Origin: Liopterus haemorrhoidalis
Lineage: Eukaryota; Arthropoda; Insecta; Coleoptera; Dytiscidae
Length of the DNA stretch: 64,000 nucleotides
Assembly (NCBI GenBank): GCA_963971575.1
Contig: OZ020618.1
Coordinates: 48,994,509-49,058,508 of the forward strand
Reading direction: 5' to 3'
Position numbers and translations under genes: made by a program. Shown here in pieces: positions 19,321-29,795 of the stretch (position 1 is its first letter; every line of letters begins with the position of its first letter). The notes under the pieces are model-generated. The model had not been told where the DNA came from and made no database searches. It saw nothing but the letters and a program-made list of their open reading frames with translations.

Positions 19321-21020
19321 GGTAATGATGATTATTAGAATGCCAAACGATGAATGCCTGTCACTACATAACAAGAGTATAAGTGTTGGTTTAAAATCCT
19401 TTAAATCAATAGGCACGACATGAAGGTTGCAGTTAATTTTTTTCTACCGTGTATCATATCTCTAATAATACCATAATATTTATTTTAACGCATTTTTTTT
19501 TTTTTGTATAATAGCAAAAATATCTTTCAAATTCAGACCTGGCAACACTGGCTTACACTCCGGCGATCTTTTGTCACGCAAGATGCGAGACATTGTTTAT
19601 ATTGCGACTATATGAAAAACTAACAGATTCTCTACTAGACATGGAATCCCAGCAACCGACCAGTTATTTATTTATTTTCCTAGTCGATATTTGTAAAATA
19701 AATTTACATACCTCTTTTCTACTCATAACAAAATGTATCCATGTATATATATATATATATATACAAATATATTTTTTTAAATTTTAGCTAAGATATTAAA
19801 CGAAAATCTTAATACTTGGCAAAATTGAGTCAAAATGAAATGTATTTCAAAAATCAATTACCGTTCTTTAATCTACACTTAAAAAGCTTCCATTTAATAT
19901 CCCGACAATAAAATTTAAATTAAAAAAAATCAATAACACAAAAACTGTAATATTTTCCAAAAACGAAATCGGATAAAAAATTCCTGTCGTACGTTTCCGG
20001 TTCATAGCAATATACATTGCTTAGAATTTTTTCAGATTTTTAATTTAACCCCTCAGGGTTAAAAGGTGCGGGAATTTTTAGTACTTTTTTGGAAAAAAAT
20101 CGTATTAAAATATAAAAAAAAAAAATAATAAAAAAACTACTTCCTGTTGCTTTCTACGTCTTAGGAGCTTTCTTTTGATACCACACAATACATTAAAAAA
20201 ATTTTTTTTTTTCGACGCCAAAAAAATCAATATTTACGAAAAACCAATTTGATCAAAATTTCATGTTGAACCCTTCTGGTTTCCATCAATGTACATTATT
20301 CAGATTTTTTTCACATTTTTAGATCAACCCCTCTGGGAGATATGGTGGGGCATAAAAGTTTTTTGCCATTATATTGACAAAAACCCCATAAAAAAAAGAT
20401 TTTTTAAAAATAAAAATGTGTGCATCCACGCATTAAGAGGTTTCATTTGATACCCCACTCAAAATTAAAAAAAAATATTTATTTTTCCATTAAGTACATA
20501 TTTGTGTGTATTTATCCCGCGCTGTATTTTTTGAACCCTCTATAGCAGTATTTCTCAATCAAAACCGTACCGCGGACCAGTAAAATATATAATTTTTTAA
20601 CGCGGACCACTAATAATAATTTTTGGTTAATTTTTTGCAAAAAAACAAATATATTGAATGTGTTACTAAATACATTTATTTTATTTGTAGAAAATTACAG
20701 AAAGTTTACAGAAAATAAACAAAATATAAATCATTTACATGAAAACTGTGCACAAAAAAAACCAAAAACACGCAAAAAACACATACAAAAACTTTCGCGG
20801 ACCACTAAAATTTTACTGCGGACCACCTGTTGAGAAACACTGCTCTATAGTTTGCCTATATGTGGGTCAAAAAGTTGTACAAGTATGCCAAATTTCAATT
20901 TTCTATGTTCTTTCTACGTTTCTTTCTATGTTTGGCTACAATTTCTAGCGTACAGAAAGACAGACACATGAGTGACGTTATAAGGGTTTTTTGGTGGTCA
21001 TACCTACAAAACCCTAAAAA
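19321..21020 (-). mobile_element. H1-like element of the 15.6-kb subfamily, with nested hAT MITE
   Basis: Shares the order of the 15594-16883 element ('aatgatgattattagaa', 'gaatgcctgtcactac', 'ctctactaga', 'aaatcggat', 'gcatccacgcattaagagg') and ends at the inverted H1 5' repeat (ATACCTACAAAACCCTAAAAA). The 3' hairpin is missing. Just inside the 5' end is a degraded GACA tract (20957-20965). The 297-bp MITE at 20546 interrupts it. Confidence 0.72.
20546..20842. mobile_element. hAT MITE (CAGTATTTCTCAA family), 297 bp
   Basis: The ends CAGTATTTCTCAA and TTGAGAAACACTG are flanked by a perfect 8-bp duplication CTCTATAG (20538-20545 and 20843-20850), which fits the hAT nTnnnnAn preference. The subterminal phrase 'cgcggacca' occurs near both ends. 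No coding capacity. Confidence 0.93.
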
Positions 21021-21021
21021 C

Positions 21022-21190
21022 TGAAAAATGCTTTTATTTAAAAACTGAGTAATGCATGTTATGTAAACTGGAACATTAAAAAAGTAATTTTTGATCTGAT
21101 AATTATTTCGAAAGTTATTGATTTTATTGTAACACCGTGCTTACAATGTTTATCTGATTAACTGGAGAAGTCTTTAGATGAAAGACGTGG
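21022..21190 (+). repeat. Degraded H1-subfamily segment
   Basis: Shares 'aaaactgagtaatgcatg', 'tttttgatctgataattatt' and 'taacaccgtgcttac' with the degraded copy at 205-720. The remaining sequence to 21722 holds no recognised gene. Confidence 0.45.
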
Positions 21191-21722
21191 ATTATTCTTC
21201 CAAAAGTCTTTAAAAAACTGAATTGTACATCCCAAAATATTTTGTGAACCCAATAAAAACATTCAGTGGTCTTCAGGTTGCCAACCCCTAGCCTAAAACA
21301 ATAAACTTTTCTGTTAAAACACTTAAAAGTTTCATTACTTAAAAATTTTCATAATTTAGTAATTAATAGTTTTATAACCTTTTACACAGGGCTGGTTTTA
21401 ATCTATTTAAATATTGAGGGGAAATAGTTTTTTTCACCCTATTTAGTCATGAGACATGGGGTAATATTAGATGATATCACTCGCTCTACAGTTGTGAATA
21501 GTGTCGCTTTAACCAGCCAGATACATGGAAGAAAAACATTCGCTGAATTTCAAGTAGTTTAATCTTGTCACGTCCACTTATTATTATCCTTTTTAAAATT
21601 CGGAAATAACATTTGATACCTTTATACATTCTTCATAAAGAAAATCCTACTCTTTAAACTAGAGTACATTGTCATGTGTAGCGAATACTTTTATTTAGAA
21701 ATAAGATAAATGTAATTACTCT

Positions 21723-21876
21723 TGTACGAGGGCTTTATAAAAACTAAGAAAGAAATTTTGTTTTTGGAACAAACTGTTTTATTGCTTTTCAAAATATTCG
21801 TCTTTAAGATTTATACACTTTTGCATGCGTTCAACCCAATTCTCGAAACAGTTTTTCCACTCTGAAGTTGGTATCA
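21723..21876 (-). pseudogene. MarB mariner 3' fragment
   Basis: Begins with the mariner end (TACGAGGGCTTTATAAAAAC) and continues with the C-terminal codons also present at 27360-27460 ('ttatacacttttgcatgcgttc'). All catalytic parts are missing. It ends where the hAT pseudogene region begins. Confidence 0.75.
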
Positions 21877-21945
21877 AAATATAGTAAAGAAAGATGTTGT
21901 AAATAAGACACCTTGAAGCTTGAAATTAAAAATTATTTATTAAAA

Positions 21946-22950
21946 TCATATTCCCATCTTATGAGAAGGATGAACCTGGTGAGCTGCTATCAGTGTATCA
22001 ATCCTCGGCTCTATTTTTGTCAGCAGTATTCTTAAACCACCGTGATTAGCTATTTGCAGTCGGTTTCTTTTTTTGTTAATAGATTTGTGACCGCACTGAA
22101 CCCACGTTCCACTAAATATGACGAAAAAAATGGAATTAACAACTTTTGTATTATAGCCCATAACCCAGGATAAGCTCTACAGCTTATAGTACAGGCCCGG
22201 ATTCTAGCGGAAGCGGGATAAGCGGCCGCTTCAGGCCCATCAAGCCTGAGGGGCCCACTTCTAACTAACTTACATAATTTTTTGCCCTGTATTTGAGGAG
22301 ATGATGCCATTTTTTTTTGCTCTTCACTTAGATTTGGGAGGTGAGGACCTTTTTTTTGCTCTTCACTTTGATTTGGAAGGTGAGGACCTTTTTTTTGCTC
22401 TTCAGTTTGATTTGGAAGGTGAGGACCTTTTTTTTGCTCTTCATTTGGATTTGAGAGGTGAGGACCTTTTTTTTTGCTCTTCACTTAGATTTGGGAAGTG
22501 AGTTGTAAACTTTTTGTTTGTTGTAGTTTTGTGTTTAAAGTTAAGAATTTTTTTTTAAGGGTCCACTTTTCTTTTGCGCTTCAGGCTCCCCTAACCCTAA
22601 ATCCGGCCCTGTGTAGGTATCTGCTTTTGTAGCCAGAACTGTTGGTAGGCGTCTTTGCATTTAAATTTCAATTCGTAATTTGTTGTTACTTCTTCTTGTA
22701 ATTTTGTAGTGTTTGCACTTGAAAAAGGATCCAAAACCCAATCGGGTATGTTCATTTTAAAAATATCTTCAAATCGTTGGTTGAAGTCAGAATGTGGAGC
22801 ATCCAAGTGCTGACAATAGGTAAGCAAGTCTTCATCATTTTCAATGCCCTTTAAATGCACCCGAGGCTATTATCGCCTCCTGGATAGTTCCAGCGCTCCC
22901 CAGGGGCGGTGTCGCCTACTTTGAGAATAACTGGCCTAAACCAAAGGAAC
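21946..22950 (-). pseudogene. hAT transposase pseudogene (ZBED5-like), split by a MITE
   Basis: On the minus strand, an end resembling hAT termini (CCAGTTATTCTCAAAGTAGG, near 22931-22950) is followed by an N-terminally deleted transposase. The first part includes LKGIENDEDLLTYC and PDWVLDPFS. After the MITE at 22192-22611 the second part includes SYLVERGFSAVTNLLTKK, ILLTKIEP and AAHQVHPSH. These are the conserved hAT C-terminal dimerisation phrases of the ZBED5-like group. The DDE region is deleted, so it is inactive. The frame changes within the second part. Confidence 0.85.
22192..22611. mobile_element. MITE (CAGGCCCGGATT family) with 39-bp minisatellite
   Basis: The inverted ends CAGGCCCGGATT and AAATCCGGCCCTG interrupt the hAT transposase reading. 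The flanking 8-mers (ttatagta and tgtaggta) match only partly. The interior carries about five type-A minisatellite units. It is a fourth MITE family, unrelated at its ends to the others that carry the minisatellite. Confidence 0.78.
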
Positions 22951-23181
22951 AAATTTTAGATCAACCCCTCTGGGTTAAAAGGTGCGGGACAAAAAATTTT
23001 AGAACATTTTTAATAAAAATCACGTTCAAATTACTTGTCGTCCATATATTTAAATGATTTTGTTTTGATACCACTTATTTTAAGAACCATTTTAGTTTAC
23101 ATCACTGTGCATTATTGATTTTTTAAAGTTATTTTTGGTCATTGATTATTGTATTGGTTAATTGTATTATTTTTTTTCCAG

Positions 23182-23319
23182 TTGTGCCCGTACTTGCAGA
23201 AGAAGAGAGGTATTTTTCAAAAAGTCCTAAAGACGTGGACGTTGTTCAGGGCAGAAACATTACTTTACCATGTGAAGTAACGCCTAGTAACAACATCAGA
23301 TACTACTGGGAACTAAACG
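23182..23319 (+). CDS. otk: PTK7/off-track-like exon: end of signal peptide and first half of Ig domain 1
   Basis: The exon is bounded by a polypyrimidine tract and AG (23180-23181) and by GTAAGT (from 23320), phase 1 at both sides. It encodes VPVLAEEERYF, which looks like the end of a signal peptide with cleavage after VLA, then the first Ig strands: the cysteine in ITLPCEV and the tryptophan in YYWELN. Together with the next exon it makes one Ig module of 300 nt. The spacing and phrases (QGR near the start, RRF-x-QGS in the next exon) match Ig1 of PTK7, the inactive receptor tyrosine kinase called off-track in flies, which acts in Wnt/planar polarity and semaphorin signalling. Homology is from memory. 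The start exon and later exons were not found. Confidence 0.8.
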
Positions 23320-24113
23320 GTAAGTTACTTAACGATTAATTAAAGTTGTAATCTTGGCTATTAAATTCAAACAACTAGGCTCCAATCCTGTTATAGTTCA
23401 ATAGAACACCAATCTCTTTCAATGGTCGAATTTTTGTGCCAAGTATTGCATAGGTATTTACCAAAATTCCATGTTCAAAAAAAAACTTACTAAAGTGATA
23501 ACTATTTTGGGACAGGGGTTGTATCACTTTTAGATTGATATCTGCAAATATATGGTACCTTTTCGCTTCAAAAGCGCGTCTGTACGTCTTCAATTTCATA
23601 AAACCCACTAGCAAGAAACGTAAATGTTTAAAACCCTTCATTTTTCTGGCAGAGCCGGTACGCATGCAATAACTAACTTGTAGAAATAACGTTGTACTAT
23701 ATTTGTAGAAATAATCATTATAAATACAACTGATGAAAGAAATTTTTGAATAATATAATAAAGAAATGAAACAATCTATTGGTGGAAGACTGCATTTGGA
23801 ATCTCTATTAGACTAGTAGGTCCTCATTTTATTAGTAAAATCCAAATAGAAGCAGGAAAGGATGGGGTTGTAAGAAGATGTGTAGTATGTTAAAAAATTA
23901 ACGTAAATAATATAGTTGTACTACGTGCGACAAGCGTGCATATACGCTAATTCCAAGAACCGAATGCCATATGCATCAGACGTCTTCAAATCTGTCGTAC
24001 GACGAATGTAATTTGAAATACATGTCTCGTAACAAAAGGGTTAATCTGCTACTGTATCAGATAGGCTCTAAAAGAAATTTATTGATTGTTTTAAATCAAA
24101 ATTGTTGTTTCAG
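23320..24113 (+). other. Intron within the Ig1 module
   Basis: Phase-1 intron of 794 bp with GTAAGT donor and a pyrimidine-rich acceptor ending TTGTTGTTTCAG. No recognised transposon lies inside, unlike most of the window. An intron splitting an Ig domain in phase 1 is common in receptor genes. Confidence 0.75.
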
Positions 24114-24275
24114 ACAAAGCTATTGCTAATACAACTCGAAGATTCCAACAAGGTTCGGACTTACATATCACTCGCGCTGATCGTGAGCGCGATTCCGGTC
24201 ATTTCACCTGCATAGCCCAAGATATTAACACTGGATTATCTATAACTAGTTCTGAAGCTTCACTGAACGTTCAAT
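24114..24275 (+). CDS. otk: PTK7/off-track-like exon: second half of Ig domain 1
   Basis: Bounded by CAG (24111-24113) and GTAAGT (from 24276); phase 1 at both ends and 162 nt long. It encodes RRFQQGSDLHI and DRERDSGHFTC, the standard D-x-G-x-F/Y-x-C motif with the second disulphide cysteine, ending ASLNVQ just before what should be Ig2. The RRF-x-QGS-x-L and DSG-x-F-x-C phrases closely resemble the first Ig domain of PTK7. There are no stops or frameshifts, so the gene is probably live. The next exon is not recognisable nearby and may lie beyond the window. Confidence 0.82.
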
Positions 24276-24702
24276 GTAAGTACCATTATTATTATTTGCT
24301 AATGAACACCTAATTTGTTAAGGCTGCTACACGCGTATGGGTATAGGATACCTGTTCGATACGCTGAAACAATTTCGCCTGTCCGGTATACCTGAACGTG
24401 TAGATGATAAAACTGTACTGTTATATCTGCGCAGGCATCCGAAGAAAATTAATCAGTGAATGTGCAAGTTTGTTATAGCTTAAACAAGGAACAAAGTAGA
24501 TTGACAAACTGCGCACTTGTAATTATTTTACAAGCTGCCAGAGTGAACAGGATTGAAACACCTAGTTAATTATAATAGTCATATGGTCTTGATTAAACTT
24601 TTCTTAAAAACTGAAGTATATAAATTAAATGCGGTTTTGAATTCTGAAGAAGTAATGTATTTACAGTTTTGCCCTAAAATAATTGGGGAGACAACAATTG
24701 TC

Positions 24703-24774
24703 GGCCTTGGTAGCGTAGAGGTAGCGATCCTGCTTCACGGGACAAAGTTCCCGGGTTCGAATCCCGATCAGGAC
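24703..24774 (+). other. tRNA-like sequence, probably a SINE head or tRNA pseudogene
   Basis: Contains a box-A-like TAGCGTAGAGGTAGCG, a perfect box-B/T-loop GGGTTCGAATCCCG, and TCCTG/CGGGA pairing in the anticodon arm, but the acceptor stem pairs at only about five of seven positions and the anticodon loop is irregular. The tail GGACATGGATGTTTGT continues past the tRNA limits, as in tRNA-derived SINEs. It would be intronic if the otk-like gene continues rightward. Confidence 0.55.
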
Positions 24775-24812
24775 ATGGATGTTTGTATGAACCACAGTTT
24801 AATTGGGACTTA

Positions 24813-25861
24813 GAGATGACAACGACTAATCGAATAGTTGAGTAATCGATTATTTTGTTTCAGTTAATCGATTAATCATATGATATTTTTGGTTTCGATT
24901 AATTAATAATTAATCAAATAATTTATTATTAATCGATAAGTTTATTTTATTTACAAAAAATTACTTAGTTATATTGTTGAAACACTGGTCGGTAGATGAC
25001 TTTGCTCTCTTTTTTAATAAAGTCCCTAGATTACTAGGCCTTCAGAACACTCGTTCTCGCCCATCTGGAGAATTAAACTCAACCGCTACTCATTTCTGCA
25101 CAATATTCTGCTATAGTTTGCGTCCAGTCAGTTCATATGCTCACGAGCGAAACACAGTTTTCCAACTCGATAATTTACGAGAAAAGCCTGACAAATTACA
25201 GATCTTCTGGATACAAGCCTTTCTTGCCTCAATCGTCTTTGGACGTGATGAAATTGCCAATTTTCGATCTTCTTCGAAATGACCGAGAAAAGTTAAGGAC
25301 CAGTCAAGATCGCACAGAATAATTAGGACAAGAAATCACTCGTTTCGAGTTCTTGTGGCTCGTGAATGATTTGAACCAGGCTTTTTTTGTAGAGTCCAGT
25401 TCGCTAATGACGCTTTATAGCGTAATTAATAGAGTTTTTAGCTACACCAGCGATATTCCAATACTGCAGCTATCTTCATATAATAGCGAAGTTCGTACAA
25501 CGTTTTCCGGACACATTTTAATTTTATTGCACAAAAAAGGACTTGCAGGAGCTTAGAAATCTCTAACATCGGTAATTAATGGCAAAATTTTATTTAACAT
25601 GAATTATTTGTGTCAAAATTTATACTTAATATGCGATATTATACAGTCTTCGTTCAAACAGGCATAACTTATTGTTACAGCCTGTTTAATTAGCAACAAA
25701 AAATATTTGTTTATGTAGACATTGTATTACTTTCCATTACTTATAGTTTTCTAATAAAATAGTTAAATAATTTTTTATCAGCCTTTAAAATACAACATTA
25801 AGATATTTTTTTTTGTCGGCCAATGTATAGGTTTTTTTTAAAATTTCATTATCAGTTAATC
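24813..25861. other. AT-rich block with clustered ATCGATTAAT motifs; no gene supported
   Basis: Around 24825-24950 the motif AATCGATTA or close variants recurs several times, and it reappears at 26227-26240 beyond the nested MITE. Such clusters are usual in subterminal regions of hAT elements, so 24813-26245 may be a non-autonomous hAT. Open frames at 24974-25556 have no recognisable domain. Confidence 0.4.
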
Positions 25862-26226
25862 CAGTGGTTCCCTTTTTGGTTCCGGGCGCCCTTAATGTAT
25901 TAAAATTTTCTCGCGGCGCCCTAAGTCAATACATTCAATCAAAGTCGTAGCAATGTTTTCGGCGCCCTTGGCAAATAAAGTAAATTGATAAAAATTTCTT
26001 CTCAAAAGCAAATGAAGAGCAAAAAAAAAGGTCCTCACCTCCCAAATTCTAGTGAAGAGCAAAAAAAAGTCTTCACGACCCAAATTCAAGTGATGAGCAA
26101 AAAAAAAAGGTCCACATCTCCCAAATTCAAGTGAAGAGCAAAAAAAAGTCCTGGGTCTTCGCGGCACCCCTGTAGCCCTAGCCATGGCGCCCCAAGGCGC
26201 CGCAGCGCACAGTTTGGGAAACGCTG
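25862..26226. mobile_element. hAT-type MITE (CAGTGGTTCCC family) with 39-bp minisatellite
   Basis: The ends CAGTGGTTCCC and GGGAAACGCTG are imperfect inverted repeats. The flanking 8-mers AGTTAATC and GATTAATC agree at six positions. Inside are about four minisatellite units (TCCAAATTC-type wording on the plus strand with CAAGTGAAGAGCAAAAAAA), bounded by 'gcgcccttggc' and 'gcggcacccc'. Confidence 0.8.
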
Positions 26227-26644
26227 GATTAATCGATTATTTTTTAACAATGTTACGTGTGTAAACGTTTTTATGATGAACAGTCGATATTCTGAATATG
26301 TCATAATATTTTTAGTTATTTTTTATTTCCCAAAAGTTCAATATCCCTGTTGTTTATTTAGTGATACACTAGAGAGATATTTGTCACAAGAATTTGAATA
26401 AAATAATTATAAATTACCCGGTCTAGCACGAACCCCGGGTAAAATACGTTAAATTTTATTGAAATGTCAATACTCGCTGGTTACTGAATCCGCTAAGTTT
26501 TCGTGTCTGCCCGATGTTAAGAATACAGAAAAACCAGTCTGATTTCTGAACCGATAAAATAACATTTTTAACAGTCTTTTTATTATTGTCATAAACACGT
26601 CAACTTTTAATGTTTAGATATATTTTTTTTATAAAAAAAATATA

Positions 26645-26717
26645 TGTTTCCGCCCGGGATCGAACCGGGGACCTTCCGCGTGTTAGGCGGATGTGATAAC
26701 CACTACACCACGGAAAC
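26645..26717 (-). tRNA. tRNA-Val (anticodon AAC)
   Basis: A complete 73-nt cloverleaf on the minus strand: acceptor GTTTCCG/CGGAAAC with discriminator A, D-arm GTGTAGTGGTTATCAC, anticodon arm TCCGC-CTAACAC-GCGGA (anticodon AAC, T33 present), variable AGGTC, and T-arm CCCGG-TTCGATC-CCGGG. All stems pair perfectly. There is no intron. A run of eight T follows on the minus strand (26633-26640), a good RNA polymerase III terminator. It reads tRNA-Val and is probably functional. Confidence 0.97.
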
Positions 26718-26959
26718 ACGTTGATGTCTTGGGGCGTTAAGAAAGTCAATTTTAGCATGACCTGTTTAAATAGTTCAACGGATAATAGCTGACGATCGCA
26801 TAGTCTAGAGCAGAGGTTCTTAACCTTTATTAGCCGCGACCCAAATTAGGGAACGTTCATGTCGCGCCCAGTGGCGGCGCTAGCTCTTCAAATTTGGGGG
26901 GGGGGCGAAATATTTGAGGAGGGCATCATTTTTTATTTTGTTATTAATACCTACTCGTG

Positions 26960-27120
26960 AAAATAGATGACGAAAAGAAAAAAGGTTTTCACTTTTAAAA
27001 TACAAGTGATGACCAAAAAATAAGGTCCTCACTTTTAAAATATAAGAGTGATGACCTAAAAAATGAAGGTCGTCACCTTTAAAATACAAGTGATAACAAA
27101 AAAGGTCCTTGCGCGTCTAA
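26960..27120. repeat. Type-B minisatellite inside a probable small DNA transposon
   Basis: About three units of the type-B minisatellite (GGTCCTCACTTTTAAAATA then CAAGTGATGACC and an A run). It lies between a left end CCAGTGGCGGCGCTAGC (26870) followed by a G run and a second G run near 27145; a matching right end is not clear. A separate hAT-like end, CAGAGGTTCTTAACC, begins at about 26811. Confidence 0.65.
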
Positions 27121-27307
27121 TAAAATTTTCTCGAAGCATTTCAGGGGGGGGGGGGGCAAAGCTACTTTTATGTAACTGGGCATTAATGATAAAACTATAT
27201 AATTGAAGATAAAATATCGTATTTGACTCGCATATAATGCCTATATTACACTCGGATGATTACAAAATCCTTGCCTATAGCTCGGGTGGTAAACGTGGCT
27301 CTTGTGC

Positions 27308-28200
27308 AATAGGGCTACTTTTTAAGTTTTTATAAAAACTAAGAAAGAAAAAAAAATTTTTTGAACAAACTCTTTTATTGCTTTTTAAAATATTCGCCTT
27401 TAAGATTTATACACCTTTGCATGCGTTCAAACCAATTCTCGAAACATTTTTTAAACTCCGAAGTTCGATTCTCAAAAATGGGGAGACTTCAACAGCTTCT
27501 TGAGGTGATGAATATCGCTGTCCACGCATTTTTTGTTTGACATTGGGAAACAAAAAAATGTCGTTAGGGGATAAATCAGGTGCATACAGGCAATGAGACA
27601 TTAATTCGATGTTTTTCTCCTTCAAATAATCAATTGTGTTATGTGGGAGCTTGCATTGTCATGATGAAGAATGAAGCGACGTTTTTGGTTGTTTTTTCTG
27701 ATTTTGTCGATGACTTCTGGCAAACAAATTGTTGTATTCCATTCATAATTAACTGTTCTCTGATCCTCTAAAGGAATGGTTGCGACATGTCCAGTACAAC
27801 CGAAGAAACAAGCGATCATTTTCATGGAAGTGCTTCGTGAACGAACAATTTTTGTGGATATTGGGTCATCTTGGAAGACTCAAACAAAGAATTGTTGATT
27901 AGTTTCCGGATCATATGAATAAATCCAAGTTTCGTCACCTGTAACGACGTTGTATACGGATTTTGCAGTGCCTAGGTTGAATTTTTTTAGCATTCCCTTA
28001 CACCAATCACGAGTATTTTTTTGAGTTTCGGTCAAATAATGCGGAATCCATCGGGAACAGATCTTTTTCACAGCTAAATGTTCATGCAAAATCGAATGTA
28101 TTGCTGTCTGCGATATGCCAAAGGATGTGAACAAATAATGACACATTTCAATATTGCCATCTAGTGGTCGTTTGTAAAAACATAAAAGGTAACCCTCGTA
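27308..28200 (-). pseudogene. MarB mariner, mellifera-type transposase pseudogene
   Basis: The minus strand encodes, in frame-shifted pieces, HLAVKKICSRWIPH, VTGDETWIYSYDPET (first Asp), MIACFFGCTGHVATI, ILHHDNASSH (second Asp) and LYAPDLSPND (third Asp). The DD34D residues are thus all present, but the frame is broken at least twice and the N-terminal DNA-binding part is missing. The ends (GGGCTACTTTTTAAG and CATAAAAGGTAACCCTCGTA) are mariner TIRs. It is inactive. Confidence 0.9.
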
Positions 28201-28857
28201 TTTACTAGTGGGTTGCTAACCGTATTTAGGCTAGATTGCTGTTTCTATGTATCTTGCAAAAACATTATAGAAACAACCCCATTTTTTAAATATTCACCCG
28301 TTATACCCAAACTAGTTTTCTGCAGTTTTTTTTTCCTCTTGCGTTTGCTATACATATATATTTCTATCATTCTGAAATTTATATATAGCAGATGATAATA
28401 AAAGTAAATATTTACATTATGGAATTATAAAAACTCGATTAATGTTTATAAAAGGTCCCGAAAGATAGCTCTTTATCAATGGATTTGCCACTCAAAAAAA
28501 AAGAGATAAAATGTCGGCGTTCTCTATATAAAAGGTAATCTATATTGTTTACACCAATAACATATGTGTTTACTTTACTCACATTGTGATATGAACTACG
28601 TTTTTTCAGTTTGTGTGAACCAGGGTAGTTCTACATGGTGATTTCAAAAGGTTATAAATACATGATACATGAGTCATCAATAATAAAGATTGCTATTAAT
28701 ATTACACTAGCTGGAATACCCGTGATTCGTACGGTTTTTATAATGTATATTTTTGCTGTAAATGAAGTGAGATTTTTCAATTTAAAGTAGAACACAAAAT
28801 GATTGTTTCTTTTTTCTAAACCACCTTTTGTATATATTTCTGATGTTAAGCAAATAA
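28201..28857. other. No gene or recognised element
   Basis: AT-rich sequence with no supported gene, RNA or repeat. Confidence 0.35.
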
Positions 28858-29470
28858 TACAAGGGATGCGTTTTATATTTCGGGATTTGAGATCAAAAAC
28901 AATTATTCATCAACAAAAGTGGCTTTATTGTTTTTCAAAATATTCTCCATGAAGATCAATATACTTTTACATGCGTTTGAATAAATTGTCGAAGCACTTT
29001 TTCCACTGCGATTGTCAAGTTATGTGGTATCCAACGCGAAAATATCTTTTTGACGGCCAATTGTTCATGCAATAGTAAATATATGCTGGTCCCACTAATG
29101 CCCAAGGATACATCAATCTCACGAAAAGTCACATCACGAACTTGCAGTATCAGTTCACGAACAACATCAATGATTTCCGGAACAACAACTGATTTTGGAC
29201 GACCTTTACGAAATTCGTCCTTAAGCGAACTATGGCAGCGAGTGAAGTCTGCCAACAATCTATAAGTAGTCCTTGATGGTGCTTCATCGCCAAAAGTCGA
29301 ATTAAGTTCATCGATGCAGTGTTGTTGGGTTAATCCACGTCGAAAGTTGTAAAAAATAATCTCTCGAAAATGTTCACGGTTTCATTCCATTTTTAGGCGA
29401 AATGATTTTTGAAGTTACTGTAAACAACACAAATAGCGCTCAGTTGACATGTAATTGTGACAGTTCGTAA
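28858..29470 (-). pseudogene. mariner deletion derivative (MarB-like N-terminus)
   Basis: The minus strand encodes the second helix-turn-helix region (DEFRKGRPKSVVVPE, DVSLGISGTSIYLLLHEQL, VKKIFSRWIPHNLT), then jumps to the last codons of a mariner transposase and its 3' end. The whole catalytic core is deleted. Upstream codons (QQHCIDELNSTFGDEAPS) contain breaks. The plus-strand left end is TACAAGGGATGCGTTTTAT. Confidence 0.8.
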
Positions 29471-29529
29471 ACTTGTGTTTTTATTTGTCACATGAAAATT
29501 TGTGTGATCTAAATATCCTAGATTTTTTT

Positions 29530-29795
29530 ATTAAATTCTGAATTACAGTTGACACTTTCTGAATTACAACTGACGTTTTCTGATTTACAATTTACCATGA
29601 AATCGGATTTAAATTGGTATTTTCTGAATTATAATTGACGCAGTCTGAATTACATTTGACAATACCTGAATTACAATTTGCTAATTTGAATTACAAGTGA
29701 CACTTTCTGAATTTTATTTTACAAATCTGAATTACATTTTACTAATCTGGATTACAACTGACGTTTTCCGAAAAACATCATTTCTGAAATACAAT
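29530..29795. repeat. Degenerate tandem repeat, unit about 21-25 bp
   Basis: The phrase CTGAATTACA(A)TTGACA or a close variant recurs about ten times with irregular spacers. Variation between units shows age. It lies just beyond the mariner derivative; no gene overlaps it. Confidence 0.75.

Noticed and set aside
15594..21020. Segmental duplication linking 15.6-16.9 kb and 19.3-21.0 kb
   Set aside because: Similarity stops at the element ends, so two members of one transposon subfamily explain it better.
22297..22500. CRISPR-like array of regular repeats
   Set aside because: Units are contiguous tandem repeats without unique spacers, and the genome is eukaryotic.
24703..24774. Functional tRNA gene
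   Set aside because: The acceptor stem has mismatches and the anticodon loop is irregular, unlike the perfect tRNA-Val at 26645.
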